NCBI GenBank assembly: GCA_900543625.1
Contig: UQSF01000006.1
Coordinates: forward strand, 42,939-106,938
Direction: 5' to 3'
Source of the DNA: an uncultured Eubacteriales bacterium
GTDB lineage: Bacteria > Bacillota > Clostridia > Oscillospirales > Oscillospiraceae
Length of the DNA stretch: 64,000 nucleotides
The notes under the pieces are model-generated. The model was not told the origin of the DNA. It ran no database searches and was given only the letters and a program-made list of their open reading frames with translations. The translations under genes were made by a program, and so were the position numbers. Below are positions 17,418 through 26,754 of the stretch, one piece after another. How positions within the stretch are numbered: the first letter of the stretch is position 1; the number at the start of each line of letters is the position of its first letter.

Positions 17418-19838
17418 TCACTGGCGCAGGTTGACGTTCGCGGTATCGGCGTGCGCGTCGGAATGCGCCGCCTTGACGGCCGCGGCAAACCGGCGGCCGA
17501 ACGCAACATCGAGGATCTTATCCACGTGGTCGGTCGTGACGAACTTGAGCGCGCTGCGCACGGTCGGGTCGATCTCCTCCAGATCCTTTTCGTTCTCACG
17601 CGGGATGATGACCGTCGTGATGCCGATGCGCATGGCAGCCATCGTCTTTTCCTTCAGGCCGCCGATCGGCAGGATACGGCCGCGCAGCGTGATCTCGCCC
17701 GTCATGGCGAGGTCGCGGCGCACGGGCGTGTTCGTGAGCGCGGAGATGACCGCGATGCAGATCGTGATGCCGGCTGACGGACCGTCCTTCGGCACGGCAC
17801 CCTCCGGGAAGTGGATGTGGATATCCTTGTTCTTATAAAACTCCGGGTCGATGCCGAGCAGCTGTGCACGGCTGCGGATATAGGTGACGGCGGCCTGCGC
17901 CGACTCCTTCATGACGTTGCCGAGGTTGCCGGTCAGCTCGAGCTTGCCCGTGCCGTCGAGCACGGCGACTTCGACATCGAGTACTTCCCCGCCGACGGAC
18001 GTCCACGCAAGGCCGCGCACAAGGCCGACCTCATCCTGCGCATAGACACGCTCCGGCTCGTAGCGCGCGGGGCCGAGATAATTGGCCACGCTGCCGGCGC
18101 GCAGCTGCACGCTCTTGCACTCACCGAGCGCGATGCGCTTGGCGGTCTTGCGGCAGACGGCGGCAAGGTTGCGTTCAAGCACACGCACGCCGGACTCGCG
18201 CGTATAGAGCGTGACGATCTCACGGATGGCATCGTCGCTCACGCGCAGCTGCGCCTGCTTGAGACCGTGCTTTTTGCGCTGCTTGGGCAGCAGATGCTGC
18301 TTTGCGATCTGCAGCTTTTCCTCATCGGTATAGCTCGAGAGCTCAATGACCTCCATGCGGTCGAGCAGCGGGCGCGGGATGGTGTCGAGCGTGTTTGCCG
18401 TGAGAACGAAAAACACGTCCGACAGGTCGACCGGGATCTCCATGAAGTTATCCCGGAAGTGATCGTTCTGCTCCGCGTCGAGCACCTCGAGCAGCGCCGA
18501 GGACGGGTCGCCGCGGTAGTCGCTGCCGAGCTTGTCGATCTCATCGAGCACCATGACGGGGTTCATGCTGCCGGCGATGGTCAGACCGTTAATGATGCGG
18601 CCGGGCATCGCACCGACGTACGTCTTGCGGTGGCCGCGGATCTCCGCCTCGTCGTGCACGCCGCCGAGGGAGATGCGCGAGAGCTTGCGGTTCGTGGCAT
18701 GGGCAATGCTCATGGCGATGCTCGTCTTGCCCGTGCCCGGAGGGCCGACCAGACACAGCACGCCGCCCTTGACATCGGGCGCGAGCTGGCGCACGGCCAG
18801 ATATTCCGTGATGCGGTCCTTGACCTTTTCGAGACCAAAATGCTCATCATCGAGCACCTTGCGCGCAGCGCGCACATCGAGCCGTTCCTCGGTGCGGGTG
18901 TTCCACGGCAGCTCGAGGCAGACATCCAGATAGTTGCGGATGACGGACGCCTCCGACGAGCCGAACGGCTGTTTTTTGAGTCGGTCGACTTCCTTGAGCA
19001 GGCGCTGCTCGGATTCCTCCGGCAGGTGCAGCGCCTGGATCTTCTCCCGATAGGCGGTGCTCTCGGAGTCGGGGTCGTCCGCCTCGCCGAGCTCTGCCTG
19101 AATGATCTTCATCTGTTCGCGCAGCAGATACTCCTGCTGCGTCTGGTTGAGACGATCCTGCGCCGCCTCCTCAAGCTGATGCTGCAGGCCGAGCACACTC
19201 GTCTCATGCAGCAGCATTTTCGACAGCAGCGTAAGCCTGCGGCTCGGCCGCGTCTGCTCAAGCAGCTCCTGCTTCTGCTCGGGACGCAGAAATACGTGCT
19301 GCGCGATGAAGTTGGATACAAAGCCGGCGTTCGTGCTGCCAAGCACCGTGATGACCGACTCCGGCGCCATGTTGCCGGACACGGTCACATAGGCATCAAA
19401 CAGGTTGCAGCAATGACGGATGAGTGCCTCGATCCGCGCGGTCTTGCGCTCGGCGACGTCCGGCATCGGTTCGACCTCCGCCACAAAACAGGGCATATCG
19501 GTGCGCACGGCAAGCGTCCGGCCGCGCTCGATGCCCTCGGCCATGACGCGGACGGTCTTGCTGCCGGGCTGCTTCATCATCTGCTTGATGCGGCAGACCG
19601 TGCCCACGCCGTAGACGTCCTCCGGGGTGGGGATATCCGTCGCAATGTCGATCTGCGGCACCAGATAGATGATCTGATCGTCACTCATGGCCATGTTCAG
19701 CGCCGCGATGGACATGCTGCGCTCGACCTCAAAGGTCAGCATCATGCCCGGGAACACGGTCAGGCCGCGCAGTGCCATCATCGGCAGGCTGCGCCGGTCG
19801 GTAAATTCCACATGATCCATAGAATTTGTGTTATCCAT
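17418..19838 (-). CDS. lon: ATP-dependent Lon protease
   Basis: An 806-residue LonA protease that degrades damaged and regulatory proteins. Order: N-terminal LON domain (1 to about 200), coiled helical linker, AAA+ domain with Walker A GPPGTGKTS and Walker B PVMVLDEIDK, and C-terminal Ser-Lys protease domain with the catalytic serine in PKDGPSAGIT. Length is normal. It sits between clpX and engB; no CIRCE or CtsR-like operator is visible upstream. Confidence 0.97.
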   Translation of the reverse strand: MDNTNSMDHVEFTDRRSLPMMALRGLTVFPGMMLTFEVERSMSIAALNMAMSDDQIIYLVPQIDIATDIPTPEDVYGVGTVCRIKQMMKQPGSKTVRVMAEGIERGRTLAVRTDMPCFVAEVEPMPDVAERKTARIEALIRHCCNLFDAYVTVSGNMAPESVITVLGSTNAGFVSNFIAQHVFLRPEQKQELLEQTRPSRRLTLLSKMLLHETSVLGLQHQLEEAAQDRLNQTQQEYLLREQMKIIQAELGEADDPDSESTAYREKIQALHLPEESEQRLLKEVDRLKKQPFGSSEASVIRNYLDVCLELPWNTRTEERLDVRAARKVLDDEHFGLEKVKDRITEYLAVRQLAPDVKGGVLCLVGPPGTGKTSIAMSIAHATNRKLSRISLGGVHDEAEIRGHRKTYVGAMPGRIINGLTIAGSMNPVMVLDEIDKLGSDYRGDPSSALLEVLDAEQNDHFRDNFMEIPVDLSDVFFVLTANTLDTIPRPLLDRMEVIELSSYTDEEKLQIAKQHLLPKQRKKHGLKQAQLRVSDDAIREIVTLYTRESGVRVLERNLAAVCRKTAKRIALGECKSVQLRAGSVANYLGPARYEPERVYAQDEVGLVRGLAWTSVGGEVLDVEVAVLDGTGKLELTGNLGNVMKESAQAAVTYIRSRAQLLGIDPEFYKNKDIHIHFPEGAVPKDGPSAGITICIAVISALTNTPVRRDLAMTGEITLRGRILPIGGLKEKTMAAMRIGITTVIIPRENEKDLEEIDPTVRSALKFVTTDHVDKILDVAFGRRFAAAVKAAHSDAHADTANVNLRQ

Positions 19839-19886
19839 TCAGATTCCTCTTTCGCTCAGGGGTACAAGGGTGCAGTCAGCGCCGGC

Positions 19887-21137
19887 TCACTGCTCCCGAT
19901 GCTCGATGCGCGGCGGCTCGGTGCCGTCCACGCACGCTGCGGTGATGGTGATCTTGCTGATCGTCGGGTCGGACGGCACGGAATACATCAGATCCGTCAT
20001 GACGCCCTCCATGACGCTGCGCAGGCCGCGCGCGCCGATCTCCATCGCGATCGCCTTATCCGCAATTTTGCCCAGCGCCTCATCCTCAAATTCCAGCTCG
20101 ACGTCGTCAAACTGCATCAGCGCCTGATACTGCTTGGTCAGGGCGTTTTTGGGCTCTTTGAGAATGCGCACCATATCCTCACGGCTGAGGCTCGCCAGCG
20201 CCGTGATGACCGGCATACGGCCGATCAATTCCGGGATGATGCCGAACTTCAGCAGATCATGCTGCTGCACATTCTTCATGATCTCGGTCAGGTTGCGCTC
20301 CTTGGCGCTCTGGATCTCGGCGCCGAAGCCCATGGACTTTTTGTCCATGCGGCGCTCGATGATCTTATCCACGCCGTCAAACGCGCCGCCGCAGATGAAG
20401 AGGATGTTCGTCGTATCGACCTGAATAAACTCCTGCTGCGGGTGCTTGCGTCCGCCCTGCGGCGGGACGTTTGCGACCGTGCCCTCGAGCAGCTTGAGCA
20501 GTGCCTGCTGCACGCCCTCGCCGGAGACGTCGCGCGTGATGGACGTGTTCTCGCTCTTGCGTGCGATCTTATCGATCTCGTCGATATAAATAATGCCGCG
20601 CTGCGCACGCTCGACGTCAAAGTCCGCCGCCTGCAGCAGCTTGAGCAGGATGTTCTCCACATCCTCACCGACATAGCCGGCCTCGGTGAGCGTGGTCGCA
20701 TCCGCAATGGCAAACGGCACGTCGAGCATCTTGGCCAGCGTCTGGGCGAAGAGCGTCTTACCGCTGCCGGTCGGTCCGATGAGCAGAACGTTGCTCTTTT
20801 GCAGCTCGACGTCACTGTCCTGATCGCCGCGCAGGATGCGCTTATAGTGGTTATACACCGCCACGGACAGCACCACCTTGGCACGGTCCTGGCCGATGAT
20901 ATAGTCGTCGAGCGTCGCGCGCATCTCAGCCGGCTTCGGCAGCTGGTCGCGCCGGAGCGTGACCTGTGCCGTAGAGACGCTCTCAGGCTCGTAGCCCTCG
21001 TCGATGATGCTCATGCAAAGGCGCACGCACTCATCGCAGATATAGACGCCGTTACCGGCAACAAGCCGGTTTACCAGCGACTGCGGTTTCCCGCAAAAAG
21101 AGCAGCGCACGCTCTTCTTTTCGTCATTTCTGGCCAT
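19887..21137 (-). CDS. clpX: ATP-dependent Clp protease ATP-binding subunit ClpX
   Basis: Unfolds tagged substrates and feeds them to ClpP. The 416-residue protein begins with a four-Cys zinc finger (CSFC at 12-15 and CDEC about 20 residues later), then the AAA+ domain with GPTGSGKTL, the IYIDEIDKIA Walker B, and the pore and sensor motifs. It lies downstream of clpP with a stable hairpin between them. Confidence 0.97.
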   Translation of the reverse strand: MARNDEKKSVRCSFCGKPQSLVNRLVAGNGVYICDECVRLCMSIIDEGYEPESVSTAQVTLRRDQLPKPAEMRATLDDYIIGQDRAKVVLSVAVYNHYKRILRGDQDSDVELQKSNVLLIGPTGSGKTLFAQTLAKMLDVPFAIADATTLTEAGYVGEDVENILLKLLQAADFDVERAQRGIIYIDEIDKIARKSENTSITRDVSGEGVQQALLKLLEGTVANVPPQGGRKHPQQEFIQVDTTNILFICGGAFDGVDKIIERRMDKKSMGFGAEIQSAKERNLTEIMKNVQQHDLLKFGIIPELIGRMPVITALASLSREDMVRILKEPKNALTKQYQALMQFDDVELEFEDEALGKIADKAIAMEIGARGLRSVMEGVMTDLMYSVPSDPTISKITITAACVDGTEPPRIEHREQ

Positions 21138-21165
21138 AAAAACCTCACATTTTCTACATTTGAAA

Positions 21166-21194
21166 CAGGGAGGGAACGGCGGTTCCCTCCCCTG
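21166..21194 (-). terminator. Hairpin between clpP and clpX
   Basis: GGGAGGGAAC pairs with GTTCCCTCCC (10 base pairs), followed on the minus strand only by TTTCAAATG. The weak U-run suggests a partial terminator or RNA-processing site, which would lower clpX relative to clpP. Confidence 0.5.
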
Positions 21195-21199
21195 ACAGA

Positions 21200-21781
21200 T
21201 TATCGCTTATAGATGACCTTATCCACCAGACCGTAGGCCTGTGCTTCCTCTGCGGTCATGAAGTTATCGCGCTCGCAGTCCTCGGCGATGGTCTCGACCG
21301 GCTTGCCGGTGTTGTCCGCGAGGATGTGATTGAGGCGATCCTTGATGCGCAGGATCTGCCGTGCCTGGATCTGAATGTCCGTGCACTGCCCCTGACTGCC
21401 GCCGGATGGCTGATGGATCATGATCTCCGAGTTCGGCAGCGCCAGGCGCTTGCCCTTCGCGCCGGACGAGAGCAGAAACGCGCCCATCGACGCAGCCAGG
21501 CCGACACAGATGGTGGAAACATCCGCCTTGATGTACTGCATGGTGTCGTAGATGGCGAGACCCGCAGTCACACTGCCGCCGGGGCTGTTGATATAAAACT
21601 GGATGTCCTTATCGGGATCCTGCGCCTCCAGATACAGCAGCTGCGCCACGATCAGGCTGGCGGTGGTGTCATTGACCTCCTCGGACAGCATGATGATGCG
21701 GTCATTGAGCAGGCGGGAAAAAATGTCGTACGAGCGCTCCCCGCGGGAGGTCTGCTCGACAACGTACGGTACTAAACTCAT
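21200..21781 (-). CDS. clpP: ATP-dependent Clp protease proteolytic subunit
   Basis: The 193-residue serine protease that forms the ClpXP chamber. Catalytic Ser98 is in GLAASMGAF and His123 in MIHQPSGG; the Asp is in the segment near DCERDNF. The N terminus SLVPYVVEQTSRGERSYDI is typical. It lies between tig and clpX, the most common bacterial order. Confidence 0.97.
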   Translation of the reverse strand: MSLVPYVVEQTSRGERSYDIFSRLLNDRIIMLSEEVNDTTASLIVAQLLYLEAQDPDKDIQFYINSPGGSVTAGLAIYDTMQYIKADVSTICVGLAASMGAFLLSSGAKGKRLALPNSEIMIHQPSGGSQGQCTDIQIQARQILRIKDRLNHILADNTGKPVETIAEDCERDNFMTAEEAQAYGLVDKVIYKR

Positions 21782-21858
21782 GGTACGCTCCTTTCGGTGT
21801 TTCGCTTATCCAAGAGAGCATAACCGTTCTGCCCGGAATCCAAACAGCTCTCTGGGAA

Positions 21859-23166
21859 TTACTCGGCTGCCTCTTCCTTCGCCTCGGGCTCCTTGTCCAC
21901 CGCGGTGTCGCGGATGAGCTGAGCGGCCTTGCGGCGCTTCATATCCAGAACGATGATCTTCTCGTCAACGTACTGCTTGATCTGGTCGACTTCCATCTTG
22001 TACTCGTCGGCCATCTTCTGGTACATCTCGTCGAGCTCGCCCTCGCCGAGCTCGATGTTCTCTGCCTTGACGATCGCATCGAGCAGCAGATCGGTGCTGA
22101 TCTCAAACATGGCCTGCGGGCGCATGATCTCCTGGAAGGTCTTCTCGTCGAGACCCATGGAGGCAAGCACCTGCTCACGGGTGAGCTCGGGGCTGACACC
22201 CATGGTGGAGATGTAGTTGCGCAGCTGCTCATCGAGCTTGGCCAGAACCATGGGCTCAGGGATCTCAACGGTCATGTTGTCAACGGCAGCCTTCATGAGG
22301 CGGGTCGCATAATCGGACTCCTGCTCCTCGTTGAACTGCTTTTCCAGATCCTCACGGACATGGTCGCGGTACTCGGCGATGGTCTCGTAGTCGGAGATGT
22401 CCTTCGCCAGCTCGTCGTCCAGCTCCGGAAGCTCAGGCTCCTTGACGCTCTTGACGGTGACCTTGAAGGTGGCCTCCTTGCCGGCCAGCTCCGCAACATA
22501 GTTCTCGGGGAAGGTGACGACGACGTCGCGCTCGTCACCGGCCTTCATGCCGACGATCTGCTCCTCAAAGCCGGGCACAAACGTGTTCGAGCCAAGCTCG
22601 ATGTCATAGTTCTCAGCCGTGCCGCCGTCGAACTGCTCACCGTCGATGAAGCCGGCAAAATCGATCGTGGTGTGGTCGCCCAGCTTCGCCTCGCGCTCAA
22701 CGTCGATCAGACGGGCGTTGCGCTTCTGGACATTCAACATCTCCTCGTCGACCTTGCTCTCGTCGAACGTCTCATGATTCTGGGGGACTTCAAGGCCCTT
22801 GTACTGGCCGAGAACGACCTCGGGATAGACGGCGACTTCAAAGGTGTAGATGAGCTCCTTGTCGTCGTTGATCTGCTGATCGAGCAGGCTGGGCGCGCCG
22901 ACGCACTCAAAGCCGCACTCGGCACGGCCGGCCTCAAAAGCCTCCTGCGCCAGCGTCTCGATGGCTTCGGGATAGAACACGTCCTTGCCGTACATGCCCT
23001 CGATGACGGCACGCGGCGCCTTGCCCTTGCGGAAGCCGGCCACATAGAGCTGGCTCTTGTTCTTTTTATATACTTCGTTGACCGCGTTATCAAACACGTC
23101 GGCCGGGACCTTCACCTCAAAGGTCGCCATATTCTTTTCTTTCTTTTCGATGTTCTGGATGTTCAT
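21859..23166 (-). CDS. tig: Trigger factor (ribosome-associated chaperone)
   Basis: A 435-residue chaperone and peptidyl-prolyl isomerase that meets nascent chains at the ribosome exit. The ribosome-binding signature appears as FRKGKAPRAVIE near residue 45; the FKBP-type domain spans about 160-245 (DFAGFIDGEQFDGG, VPGFEEQIVG), followed by the helical C-terminal arms and an acidic tail. GAGGAGG precedes the start. It is first of tig-clpP-clpX-lon-engB. Confidence 0.96.
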   Translation of the reverse strand: MNIQNIEKKEKNMATFEVKVPADVFDNAVNEVYKKNKSQLYVAGFRKGKAPRAVIEGMYGKDVFYPEAIETLAQEAFEAGRAECGFECVGAPSLLDQQINDDKELIYTFEVAVYPEVVLGQYKGLEVPQNHETFDESKVDEEMLNVQKRNARLIDVEREAKLGDHTTIDFAGFIDGEQFDGGTAENYDIELGSNTFVPGFEEQIVGMKAGDERDVVVTFPENYVAELAGKEATFKVTVKSVKEPELPELDDELAKDISDYETIAEYRDHVREDLEKQFNEEQESDYATRLMKAAVDNMTVEIPEPMVLAKLDEQLRNYISTMGVSPELTREQVLASMGLDEKTFQEIMRPQAMFEISTDLLLDAIVKAENIELGEGELDEMYQKMADEYKMEVDQIKQYVDEKIIVLDMKRRKAAQLIRDTAVDKEPEAKEEAAE

Positions 23167-23242
23167 TGGATTTCCTCCTCAAATCATTTATCGCCGGGTA
23201 TCTTGTGTACATAAAAATTGGTATGAAAGAACATGCCTAAAT

Positions 23243-23271
23243 ACTATAACAGATTCGCATCTCAAAATCAA
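23243..23271 (-). promoter_or_regulatory. SigmaA-type promoter for tig
   Basis: Minus strand: TTGATT (23266-23271), 17 bases, TATAGT (23243-23248), about 77 bases before the tig ATG. Confidence 0.65.
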
Positions 23272-23279
23272 CACCTGTT

Positions 23280-23969
23280 TCACGGGAGAATCCTGCGCGG
23301 ACAAAAGGAAATGTAGTCCGCCGACAGCAGCCGAAACTCCGTCTCGTGATACATTCCCTGAAAGGCGCTGCGGCAGCCGCGGCTATGGATATGCCCGTAA
23401 CAGCACAGCGGCACATGGTAGGCATCGAGCAGTGCCAAGATCTCCGGGCACTCATAGCCCAGATACTTCGGCGGGTAGTGCAGAAAGACAAGCTTGGTCT
23501 TGTCCCCCGCCGCCTTGAGCGACGCCTCGAGCCGGCCGACCTCACGCAGCATGATCTTGCGGTCATGCGCCTCACCCTTGGCCTCCTCGTAAAACCAGCC
23601 GCGCGTGCCGCAGATGGCATAGTCACCATAAAAATAGCAGTTATTGTTCAGAATATCCATGGTGTGCATGTCATGCGCCTCGAAAAAATCGTAAGCTTTT
23701 TTCGCCGTGCTCCACCAGAAGTCGTGGTTGCCCTTGAGCAGGATCTTTTTCCCGGGCAGCGCCTCGATAAACTGAAAGTCCGGCAGCGCCTGCTCCATCG
23801 TCATGCCCCACGCAAGATCGCCGCAGAGCACGCAGACATCGTCGTCATGCAGCGCCGAGAAGCCGAGCCGGATCTTTTCCACATAGTTTTCCCACGGCCC
23901 GCCAAACACGTCCATGGGCTTGTCAGCACCCAATGACAGATGCAGGTCGCCGATCGCATACAATGCCAT
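23280..23969 (-). CDS. Calcineurin-like metallophosphoesterase
   Basis: A 229-residue two-metal phosphoesterase. Motifs in order: GDLHLS (metal Asp8 and His10), CGDLAWG, GNHDFWW, and GHIHSRG near the end. Substrate unknown; proteins of this size in Clostridia are annotated only at family level. GGAGG lies eight bases before the ATG at 23969. It is divergent from the DUF1540 gene, and its 3' end is near the tig promoter. Confidence 0.85.
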   Translation of the reverse strand: MALYAIGDLHLSLGADKPMDVFGGPWENYVEKIRLGFSALHDDDVCVLCGDLAWGMTMEQALPDFQFIEALPGKKILLKGNHDFWWSTAKKAYDFFEAHDMHTMDILNNNCYFYGDYAICGTRGWFYEEAKGEAHDRKIMLREVGRLEASLKAAGDKTKLVFLHYPPKYLGYECPEILALLDAYHVPLCCYGHIHSRGCRSAFQGMYHETEFRLLSADYISFCPRRILP

Positions 23970-24052
23970 TTGCGTTCCTCCGTATATTTCGCGCCCCGCC
24001 GCACACAATAGATCTGACCGGCAAAGCCGGAATCTGATCTGGAGGCACGATC

Positions 24053-24241
24053 ATGAGCGACCATACCAAAGACTGCTGTGAGCACAATGTCGCGTGCGAT
24101 GTGAGCAACTGCGCCTACAATGCCGACGGCAAGCGCTGCCACGCGAACCACATTCAGGTCAAAAACACGCAGGGCACCTGTTCCTGCAAGGATGAGACGT
24201 TTTGCAGCACCTTTACCAAGAAAGGCAGCGCGGCGTTCTGA
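24053..24241 (+). CDS. DUF1540 cysteine-rich small protein
   Basis: A 62-residue protein with eight cysteines arranged as in DUF1540 (CDVSNCAYNADGKRC, then CSCKDETFC). The spacing suggests metal binding. Function unknown; DUF1540 proteins are frequent in spore-forming Clostridia. CTGGAGG precedes the start. It is the only plus-strand gene in the first 46 kb, and a small hairpin (24247-24265) follows it. Confidence 0.85.
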   Translation: MSDHTKDCCEHNVACDVSNCAYNADGKRCHANHIQVKNTQGTCSCKDETFCSTFTKKGSAAF

Positions 24242-24246
24242 CCCGG

Positions 24247-24265
24247 CGGACGGGTCTCCCGTCCG
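24247..24265 (+). terminator. Possible terminator after the DUF1540 gene
   Basis: CGGACGGG pairs with CCCGTCCG around a three-base loop, with a loosely T-rich stretch (TTACATATTCTTTCG) after it on the plus strand. The U-run is weak. Confidence 0.4.
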
Positions 24266-24280
24266 TTACATATTCTTTCG

Positions 24281-25762
24281 TTATTTCAGGAATTCGTCCA
24301 CCGTGTGCAGCATCTGCGTCCGATCCACGCAGCCGCCGAAGCGCACCGGGCGCGCATCCAGGCCAGTCAGCGGCGCGGGCGCATCGATCTGTGTCTCGCA
24401 GGTCAGGCGGCGGATCAGCTCCGGACCGAAGGCGTCGGCCGTGCCGCCAATGCCGCGCAACACCTGATCGCAGAACTTGAAGGGGCTCGCCGTAGACACG
24501 ACGACCGTCGGGGCGGCGTCGCCGGTCTCGCGGCGGTATTCATCGAGCACGTGGTAGGCGACGGCCGTGTGCGTGTCGATCAGATAGCGATGGTCGCGCC
24601 ACGCGCGGCCGATCTTCTCGCGCGTCTGGATGTCGTTGCAGCAGCCGCCGACAAATGTCTCACGGATCTTGGCGAGCAGTGCGTCGGAAACGGTATACCG
24701 TCCCTGCTCACGCAGCTGCTGCATATAGCCCGCGACCTCCGTGTCGCTGCCGCAGAGCGAATAGAGCAGCCGCTCGAGGTTGCTCGACACGAGAATGTCC
24801 ATCGACGGGGAGGCCGTGGTGTGAAACGGACGGTTTTTGTCATACGTGCCGGTATGGATGAAATCCGTGAGCACGTTGTTTGCGTTGGACGCGCAGACGA
24901 GCTTGCCCACCGGCAGACCCATCCGCTTTGCGTACCAGCCGGCGAGGATGTCGCCGAAGTTGCCGGTCGGCACGACGAAGTTGAGCTTGTCGCCCATCGC
25001 GATCATGCCGCCGTTGACGGCATCGCAGTATGCCGAAAAATAATAGACGATCTGCGGCAGCAGACGGCCCCAGTTGATGGAGTTGGCGGAGGACAAAAAC
25101 CAGCCGCGCTGCGAGAGCGCATCGGCAAACGCCTTGTCGCCGAAGATCTGCTTGACGCCGGTCTGCGCGTCGTCAAAGTTGCCGCGTACCGCGCTGACCG
25201 CGACATTGCCGCCGGTCTGCGTGACCATCTGCAGGCGCTGGATCTCCGACACGCCGCTGTAGGGATAAAACACGAGGATCTTCGTGCCCGGCACATCGGC
25301 GAAGCCCTGCAGGGCGGCCTTGCCGGTATCGCCCGAGGTGGCGACGAGGATGCACACCTGCCGCTGCTCGCCGCACTTTTTCAGGCTCGCCGTGAGCAGG
25401 TACGGCAGGATCTGCAGCGCCATGTCCTTAAATGCGCAGGTCGGCCCGTGCCAGAGCTCGAGAAACGCGGTGGTATCATCGAGCCGGCGCAGCGGCGCAA
25501 CGGCCGCATCGTCAAACTGGCTGCCGTAGGCTGCGGCGGTGAAGTGCGAGAGCTCGTCGTCCGAGAATTCGCTCAGAAACGGGCGCATGATCTCGACGGC
25601 GCGCTGCTGATACGTCATGCCGCACAGCGCCTGAAGCTGCTGCGCAGACACCTCCGGCAGCGTCTCCGGCACGAACAGGCCGCCGTCGGGCGCGAGGCCG
25701 CAGGCGATCGCCTGCGCGCCAGAAACAATGTGCTGATGGTCTCTTGTGCTGAAATAGTTCAT
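24281..25762 (-). CDS. thrC: Threonine synthase
   Basis: Converts O-phospho-homoserine to threonine using PLP. The 493-residue protein is of the longer class. It begins with MNYFSTRDHQ, the PLP lysine is Lys112 in TCAFKDMALQ, and the phosphate-binding loop ATSGDTGKAAL follows. GAGGG precedes the ATG at 25762, which I prefer to an in-frame ATG at 25789 inside yraN. It overlaps no other threonine gene, so regulation by threonine is not evident. Confidence 0.95.
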   Translation of the reverse strand: MNYFSTRDHQHIVSGAQAIACGLAPDGGLFVPETLPEVSAQQLQALCGMTYQQRAVEIMRPFLSEFSDDELSHFTAAAYGSQFDDAAVAPLRRLDDTTAFLELWHGPTCAFKDMALQILPYLLTASLKKCGEQRQVCILVATSGDTGKAALQGFADVPGTKILVFYPYSGVSEIQRLQMVTQTGGNVAVSAVRGNFDDAQTGVKQIFGDKAFADALSQRGWFLSSANSINWGRLLPQIVYYFSAYCDAVNGGMIAMGDKLNFVVPTGNFGDILAGWYAKRMGLPVGKLVCASNANNVLTDFIHTGTYDKNRPFHTTASPSMDILVSSNLERLLYSLCGSDTEVAGYMQQLREQGRYTVSDALLAKIRETFVGGCCNDIQTREKIGRAWRDHRYLIDTHTAVAYHVLDEYRRETGDAAPTVVVSTASPFKFCDQVLRGIGGTADAFGPELIRRLTCETQIDAPAPLTGLDARPVRFGGCVDRTQMLHTVDEFLK

Positions 25763-25775
25763 ATCCGATCCCTCA

Positions 25776-26147
25776 TTATTCAAATGCATTTTCTATCTGG
25801 TTGATCCTGCGCTGGCGGCGCGGGGTGTCCGCATCGCCGTAGATCTCGATCACGTCAAAGCGCGGCTGCAGCTCCGTCTCGTGCTCCGCCAGCCAGAGCG
25901 ACGCCGCCGTGCGGATGCGCGCCTGCTTTGCCGGTGTCACGTACGCGCCTGCGCGCACGAACCGGTCGGACGCGCGCAGCTTCACCTCCACGAACACGAC
26001 ATAGTGCTGGTCGGAGGCGATGATATCGATCTCGCCGAAGCGGCAGCTATAGTTGCGCGTGAGGATGCGATACCCATGCCGGCGCAGGTAGACCGCCGCG
26101 TAATCCTCACCCCACGCGCCGCGCGTTCCCCTGACTGCACCGGCCAT
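25776..26147 (-). CDS. YraN family (UPF0102) nuclease-like protein
   Basis: A 123-residue UPF0102 protein with a restriction-endonuclease-like core: Glu in FGEIDIIASD and the EVK motif in VFVEVKLR. Its cellular role is unknown. It follows rnhB by one base; rnhB-yraN is a conserved neighbour pair in many bacteria. Confidence 0.9.
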   Translation of the reverse strand: MAGAVRGTRGAWGEDYAAVYLRRHGYRILTRNYSCRFGEIDIIASDQHYVVFVEVKLRASDRFVRAGAYVTPAKQARIRTAASLWLAEHETELQPRFDVIEIYGDADTPRRQRRINQIENAFE

Positions 26148-26148
26148 A

Positions 26149-26754
26149 TCAGTGCATCTTCTTCAGGAACGACGGCCGGTGGATGGGACACGCCCCATAT
26201 TCCCGGATGGCCGCATAGTGCGCCGCCGTTCCGTAGCCCTTGTGCTTTTCAAAGCCGTACTGCGGATAGGTCTGCGCCATGTCGCGCATATAGCGGTCAC
26301 GCGTGACCTTGGCGAGCACGGAGGCTGCCGCAATGTCGGCGCATTTGCCGTCACCGCCGACGATACAGCGGCTCGGCACGGTGATGCCGGTGCTGCGGTT
26401 GCCGTCGATGAGTGCAAGCCCCGGCTGCGGTGTCAGCTGCGCGATGGCGCGGTTCATGGCCAGAAACGTCGCACCGAGGATGTTGTATTCCTCGATCTCC
26501 TCCACGGTCGAAAACGCGATGCCGTAGCTGAGCGCCTGCGCGCGGATGGTGTCATAGAGCGCCTCACGCTTTTTCTCCGAGAGCTTTTTGGAGTCGTTCA
26601 GCCCCGGGATCACCAGTCCCGGCGGCAGCATCACCGCCGCCGCGCACACAGGCCCGGCCAGCGGGCCGCGCCCGGCCTCGTCCACGCCGCACAGCGGCTG
26701 TGTATCGGGCGTGCAGAGCTCTGCCTCCAGTGTCCACAAATCGACCTGCGTCAT
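26149..26754 (-). CDS. rnhB: Ribonuclease HII
   Basis: Removes RNA from RNA-DNA hybrids and misincorporated ribonucleotides. The 201-residue protein has the DEAGRGPLAGPV active-site motif at about 25-36, Asp in ALIDGNR and the conserved YGFEKHKGYGT C-terminal signature. Its ATG overlaps the rbgA stop (ATGA at 26751). Confidence 0.96.
   Translation of the reverse strand: MTQVDLWTLEAELCTPDTQPLCGVDEAGRGPLAGPVCAAAVMLPPGLVIPGLNDSKKLSEKKREALYDTIRAQALSYGIAFSTVEEIEEYNILGATFLAMNRAIAQLTPQPGLALIDGNRSTGITVPSRCIVGGDGKCADIAAASVLAKVTRDRYMRDMAQTYPQYGFEKHKGYGTAAHYAAIREYGACPIHRPSFLKKMH

Noticed and set aside
17811..21212. Very long open frame antisense to lon and clpX
   Set aside because: Same reason: a mirror of two well-identified genes in a high-GC genome.
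21782..21858. CIRCE or CtsR operator upstream of clpP
   Set aside because: Neither the CIRCE inverted repeat nor a CtsR heptad repeat is visible here or before tig, clpX or lon.
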